Assembly: GCA_020057985.1 (NCBI GenBank)
Contig: JAGVEU010000426.1
Location: 1-10,128, forward strand
From: Calditrichota bacterium
GTDB taxonomy: Bacteria > Electryoneota > RPQS01
DNA: 10,128 bases
Direction: 5' to 3'
The stretch's first letter is position 1, and every line of letters starts with the position of its first letter. Below, in pieces: positions 7,204-10,128 of this stretch. The translations under genes and the position numbers were made by a program. The notes below the pieces were generated by a model that saw only the letters and a program-made list of their open reading frames with translations, did no database searches and was not told the DNA's origin.

Positions 7204-7839
7204 ATGCCAAGACATTCTGACAAAATCGTTGACTGGGAAGACCTGTTGCGCCGCACCAAGTCGGGAGACGAGGAGGCACGCGAAAAATTATTTCTATGCC
7301 TCCGTGAAAGATTGCGACGATTGGCAAGATCTATATTATGGAGCTGGTCAGATGCGGATATTGATGACCTGATTCATGATACGTTAGAGGTGATTCATAA
7401 TAAATTGGCGCTAATAGAATCAAGACCGCAGGCTTTTGCAGGTCGAACCATGCAACACAAAATCTGGGCTGCCCTGCAAAAGAAGAAGATTCCGCGATCC
7501 AAAAAAACCAAAGAGGAAGGTGAGTCCTCCTTTCCGATTGACCGAGTGATCCCGCTTTCGTTGATGGGAGATTTGGCCGGAGACTCAACCATCGAAGCTC
7601 AAGTCATTCAGGGAGACCTGATTAAACACATTCAGAATGCTGTTGCGAAATTGGGGAAATTCTGCCAGCAGTTTTTTTGTTATGCCATCGAGAACGAGGA
7701 TGCCGCTGACGCTTTCAAGGACCTATCTGATCGGTACCCTAACTTAAGTCGTTCCGCTTTCGACACAAAGGTCTTTCGCTGCCGCCATGAACTCAAGGCA
7801 AAATTGAGTGAAGTACTAAAGGACACAAACCGCACATGA
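7204..7839 (+). CDS. ECF-like RNA polymerase sigma factor
   Basis: This 211-residue protein has the layout of an extracytoplasmic-function sigma factor. Region 2 is at about residues 25-95: the DIDDLIHDTLEVIHNKL block resembles the core-binding region 2.2, and AFAGRTMQHKIWAALQKKK resembles the -10-recognising region 2.3/2.4. A charged, lysine-rich linker (about 96-135) follows, then a helical C-terminal segment (about 138-205) ending in SAFDTKVFRCRHELKAKL, which fits a diverged region 4 helix-turn-helix. Region 4 lacks the usual YxEIAxxLGxSxGTVKSR wording, so promoter recognition may be unusual. No clear Shine-Dalgarno precedes the ATG (AGAATTATCATAC), so initiation may be weak or leaderless. 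Its stop codon overlaps the next start (ATGA), making a two-gene operon with a predicted anti-sigma factor, the normal arrangement for such factors. Confidence 0.8.
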   Translation: MPRHSDKIVDWEDLLRRTKSGDEEAREKLFLCLRERLRRLARSILWSWSDADIDDLIHDTLEVIHNKLALIESRPQAFAGRTMQHKIWAALQKKKIPRSKKTKEEGESSFPIDRVIPLSLMGDLAGDSTIEAQVIQGDLIKHIQNAVAKLGKFCQQFFCYAIENEDAADAFKDLSDRYPNLSRSAFDTKVFRCRHELKAKLSEVLKDTNRT

Positions 7840-8666
7840 GCGAATGCACAGATACTAATCTTGGTCGCTTGATTGCACAATACGAACTGAGGATGCTGTC
7901 CGCTGAGCAAGCCGCGAGCTTTGTGGAACACGCCATGGAATGCGATTACTGTCTCTCGCAGCTTGAACAGATGGCGCCGATTTTCCATGTTGTCCTGAAT
8001 TCAAGAGCGGAGATTGCTGCCGGACTTCTGTGTCGTGGAATCAGCCTCGCTACGCTTCTGCCGAATGACGAGGGAAAAACATCCTTGACTCAAAAAGCGA
8101 AACAGGCAACCGGTCTTTCCGATCGAATGATACAGTGGCTGAATCACTTAGCGAAGCCGCGCATATTTGTGCCGGCGTTTGCTGTCGTAGCCCTCCTGTT
8201 TCTGTGGTGGCCAAATGCTTTTCATGCTCCTAATCCGTACCTCGCCAGTCTCTCCTTTGAGAAATTGGATTATGATCCGGATCAAATGCGAGCTTCGGCG
8301 GAAACATCGGAGTGGTTCGATCGCGGTATGGAAGCCTACCAACAGAATGATTTTGCAGAAGCTGTGAAAGACTTGAGAAAAGCAGTCAAACAAATTCCCA
8401 ACGATGGAGCAGCCTGGATGTTTTTGGGCATTAGCTGTTATCTAAACCATCAGCCGAGTCAAGCCATTGCCACGCTGTTGAGGGCAGACTCGCTCGCTAC
8501 GGGTTATCCGCAGTCTCAAATCCGCTTGTATCTGGCACAGGCATTTCTTCTGGACAACCAACCGCACAAGGCAACGCCTCTGCTTGAAGGGATTGTCAGC
8601 CAGAACCTCGGTGACGTCGAGCGTGCTAAATCCCTACTCACGAAGGTTCGCTCAGTGGAAAAGTAG
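7836..8666 (+). CDS. Membrane-anchored zinc-finger anti-sigma factor with TPR domain
   Basis: This 276-residue protein is read from an ATG overlapping the sigma stop by 4 bp. The N-terminus carries H32-x3-C36-x2-C39 (EHAMECDYC), the signature of the ZAS/zf-HC2 anti-sigma fold that clamps ECF sigma factors in the cytoplasm. A hydrophobic stretch at about 110-126 (IFVPAFAVVALLFLWW) is the single membrane segment. The C-terminal half (about 157-270) is TPR-like, clearest in EWFDRGMEAYQQNDFAEAV and AWMFLGISCYLNHQPSQAI, and should lie outside the cytoplasm. The inferred role is to hold the sigma factor at the membrane until the outer TPR domain receives a signal or the protein is cleaved. Alternative: a TPR lipid-side scaffold without anti-sigma function; the overlap with the sigma gene argues against this. 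Confidence 0.78.
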   Translation: MSECTDTNLGRLIAQYELRMLSAEQAASFVEHAMECDYCLSQLEQMAPIFHVVLNSRAEIAAGLLCRGISLATLLPNDEGKTSLTQKAKQATGLSDRMIQWLNHLAKPRIFVPAFAVVALLFLWWPNAFHAPNPYLASLSFEKLDYDPDQMRASAETSEWFDRGMEAYQQNDFAEAVKDLRKAVKQIPNDGAAWMFLGISCYLNHQPSQAIATLLRADSLATGYPQSQIRLYLAQAFLLDNQPHKATPLLEGIVSQNLGDVERAKSLLTKVRSVEK

Positions 8667-8687
8667 GAATTTAGGCCCGTGTCTCCA

Positions 8688-8800
8688 AAATCTGAAATGC
8701 TGAAACACGGACGATGAATGCCGGCAACCACTCGATGGTCATCCTGAAAGTCCTCCTGAAGGATCTCTCTGACAACGCTGAAATACTGAAATCGGGATCA
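8688..8800 (+). repeat. Second cluster of CTGAAAT intergenic repeats
   Basis: AAAATCTGAAATGCTGAAA (8687-8705) and GCTGAAATACTGAAAT followed by CGGGATCA (8777-8800) match the repeat type found after CHAT gene 2. The sigma/anti-sigma pair is thus bracketed by the same repeat family in the same orientation. Confidence 0.55.
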
Positions 8801-8812
8801 CCGTGGAAAATG

Positions 8813-8879
8813 ACGGCCTCGAAATAGATTGCTCATGAAAGATTTGGCTCGCTGCTCAGATCAATAGTAGGGAGGCCGT
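8813..8879. repeat. Inverted repeat ACGGCCTC / GAGGCCGT
   Basis: Perfect 8-bp arms lie at 8813-8820 and 8872-8879, with a 51-nt interior. Function unknown; it could be a long stem-loop in the anti-sigma 3' region. Confidence 0.35.
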
Positions 8880-8982
8880 GGGGAGAGCTACTGAGGCGCC
8901 TGAACCATGCTAATGTGAAAATCATCTCAACATTACAAATTTTATTTCTAAACGTAAGTACTCAACTTTGGAGATTGGTATC

Positions 8983-9071
8983 ATGAAAGGCCTCACATTA
9001 TTTTCAAGTTACCCTTAGCAACACTACTGATTGCAGCAGTGGATTCCATTCGAATCAAGCGACCTCAATGA
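8983..9071 (+). pseudogene. Possible frameshifted small exported peptide
   Basis: ATG 8983 has a Shine-Dalgarno GGAG nine bases upstream (8970-8973) but reads only MKGLTLFSSYP before TAG at 9016. Shifting frame after TTTTC gives KLPLATLLIAAVDSIRIKRP to TGA 9069. Joined, MKGLTLF + KLPLATLLIAAV looks like the start of a signal peptide, so this may be the decayed beginning of a secreted protein. It is short and could be chance. Confidence 0.22.
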
Positions 9072-9166
9072 ACAAGAGTCTCCTTTGATTTATTGACCGG
9101 AATCCATTCCCCAAATTTCACAACCAACGAAACAAACAAGTCGTAAAATACTGGGAGAGAAAAACC

Positions 9167-10128
9167 ATGGTTACAAGGAAACGTTTCATGCTAATTGCCG
9201 TTCTTTGGGTAACGGCTTTGGTGATTGGTCTTATGACAACGTCAACTCGAGTGTATGCACAGGATACACTCTGGTTTCAAGGGTTTGAGAATCCGAATTG
9301 GGTGGACACTTGGAGTGCTGAAGCAGGTGTTTGGGATGGGGGCGTTCCAACAAGTGGGCCTAATAGTGCACACACAGGTAATAATTGCGCTGCTACTGTT
9401 TTGGGTGGCGATTATCCTGAAGTATGCGAAAGTCGTTTTATCAGACATGCCACTTTTGTGGTACCACCCGCGCTGCAAAATCCACGGTTGCGTTTTTATC
9501 ATTGGTATAGCATTGGGGCTGGGGACACAGGTCGTGTGCAGATCAGGGTTGGAAGCGGTGCGTGGCAATCGATTTCAGGGAATTATATAGGGACGAGCGG
9601 CGCGTGGACTAGACCAAGCTTGGATCTGTCATCGTATTCGGGATTGGCAGTACAAATTGGATTCTATTTTAAGGCGACAGATGCAGGGTATGGCTATGAT
9701 GGTGGAGCGGGCTGGTACGTAGACGACATTGAAGTAGTGACTGGTCCGATGGTCTTTAACAGTCCGGAAGATTGGGAATCGGGAATTGGGGATTGGTATT
9801 CAAGTACAGGTGAATGGGAAGTGGGACATCCGACGAGTGGACCGGATAGCGCTCATACGGGACAGAGGTGTGCAGCGACGATTCTAAGAGGTAACTATGA
9901 CGAAGTCGCAAGTTCCCGATTAATCAGTCCGAACTATACGGTTCCACCTGCATCGCAGAATCCACGGCTGCGTTTTTATCATTGGTATAGCTTTGGGGCT
10001 GGGGACTCAGGGCGGGTTCAGATTAGCGTTAGTGGAGGCGCGTGGCAGACGATTTCGGGGAATTTTATTGGGACAAGCGGAGCGTGGACTACGCCAAGCT
10101 TGGATCTGTCATCGTATGCTGGAATGAC
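9167..10128 (+). CDS. Secreted protein with MAM/jelly-roll-like repeats, 3' truncated by window edge
   Basis: An open frame of 320 codons runs from ATG 9167, preceded by GGGAG (9153-9157), to the right edge with no stop. The first 31 residues form a signal peptide: basic MVTRKR, hydrophobic LIAVLWVTALVIGLM, cleavage likely after VYA. Two homologous modules follow, starting near FQGFENPNWVDTWSAEAGVW and VFNSPEDWESGIGDWYSSTG. Each has PTSGPxSAHTG, a CAAT motif, QNPRLRFYHWYS, GxVQI, W-x-SISGN, GTSGAWTxPSLDLSSY, and (in the first) GWYVDDIEVV. This pattern resembles beta-sandwich MAM/choice-of-anchor-J-like domains and the C-terminal domain of immune inhibitor A (M6) proteases. The modules are 160-161 residues apart and very similar in DNA. 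It is probably a surface or extracellular binding protein; the C-terminus, which might show a catalytic or sorting domain, is outside the window. Confidence 0.85.
   Translation, partial: MVTRKRFMLIAVLWVTALVIGLMTTSTRVYAQDTLWFQGFENPNWVDTWSAEAGVWDGGVPTSGPNSAHTGNNCAATVLGGDYPEVCESRFIRHATFVVPPALQNPRLRFYHWYSIGAGDTGRVQIRVGSGAWQSISGNYIGTSGAWTRPSLDLSSYSGLAVQIGFYFKATDAGYGYDGGAGWYVDDIEVVTGPMVFNSPEDWESGIGDWYSSTGEWEVGHPTSGPDSAHTGQRCAATILRGNYDEVASSRLISPNYTVPPASQNPRLRFYHWYSFGAGDSGRVQISVSGGAWQTISGNFIGTSGAWTTPSLDLSSYAGM

Larger units (their letters stand above)
8667..9166. other. 500-bp gap with repeats and weak inverted repeats
   Basis: No intact gene was recognised. It holds CCGTGT/ACACGG (8677-8682, 8705-8710), the GAAATGCTGAAA repeat, a TCATCCTGAA...AGGATCTCTCTGAC stretch of a kind I recall as a common dispersed repeat, and an 8-bp perfect inverted repeat (8813-8820 with 8872-8879). 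A possible frameshifted small reading frame (8983-9071) follows. No convincing T-tailed terminator was seen after the anti-sigma gene. Confidence 0.5.

Noticed and set aside
9242..9590. Open frames on both strands within the secreted-protein gene
   Set aside because: They are shadows of the frame starting at 9167, which has a signal peptide, ribosome site and repeated domains.

Overview
The window looks like a chromosomal accessory region of an uncultured, probably Gram-negative bacterium. The signs are two exported proteins with classical signal peptides, sigma70-like promoter hexamers, an ECF-type sigma factor with a membrane-anchored anti-sigma factor, and a repeat-containing secreted protein. 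No taxonomic marker gene is present. The overall style (TPR-CHAT proteins, jelly-roll secreted proteins, A-rich dispersed intergenic repeats) recalls FCB-group or candidate-phylum metagenome assemblies, but this is only an impression.

Layout, left to right. Positions 3-2237 hold the 3' part of a TPR-CHAT protease gene that enters from the left edge. Positions 2238-3414 are a graveyard of minus-strand mobile DNA. Read from the right, it holds a fragment of a SRAP (YedK/HMCES-like) gene, then the 5' part of a group II intron joined to it at a recognisable splice site. Next comes the promoter and frameshifted N-terminus of an IS701-like transposase, which ends at a 106-bp inverted-repeat (MITE-like) element. 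A good promoter at 3451-3479 and a long 5' leader then lead into a complete exported TPR-CHAT protease (3670-6942). After a repeat-rich gap come an ECF-like sigma factor (7204-7839) and, overlapping it by 4 bp, a predicted zinc-binding, membrane-anchored anti-sigma factor with an outer TPR domain (7836-8666). A 500-bp gap follows. The start of a secreted protein built from about 160-residue MAM/jelly-roll-like repeats (9167 onward) runs off the right edge.

How they may work together (inference). Two paralogous TPR-CHAT proteases, at least one exported, sit beside a sigma/anti-sigma pair whose anti-sigma factor also carries TPRs on the far side of the membrane. A simple model is an envelope signalling or self-cleavage circuit: TPR scaffolds sense a ligand, the CHAT domain cleaves a target (possibly the anti-sigma factor), and the freed sigma factor changes expression of surface proteins such as the one on the right. 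The genes are not one uninterrupted operon, and nothing in the sequence proves this link.
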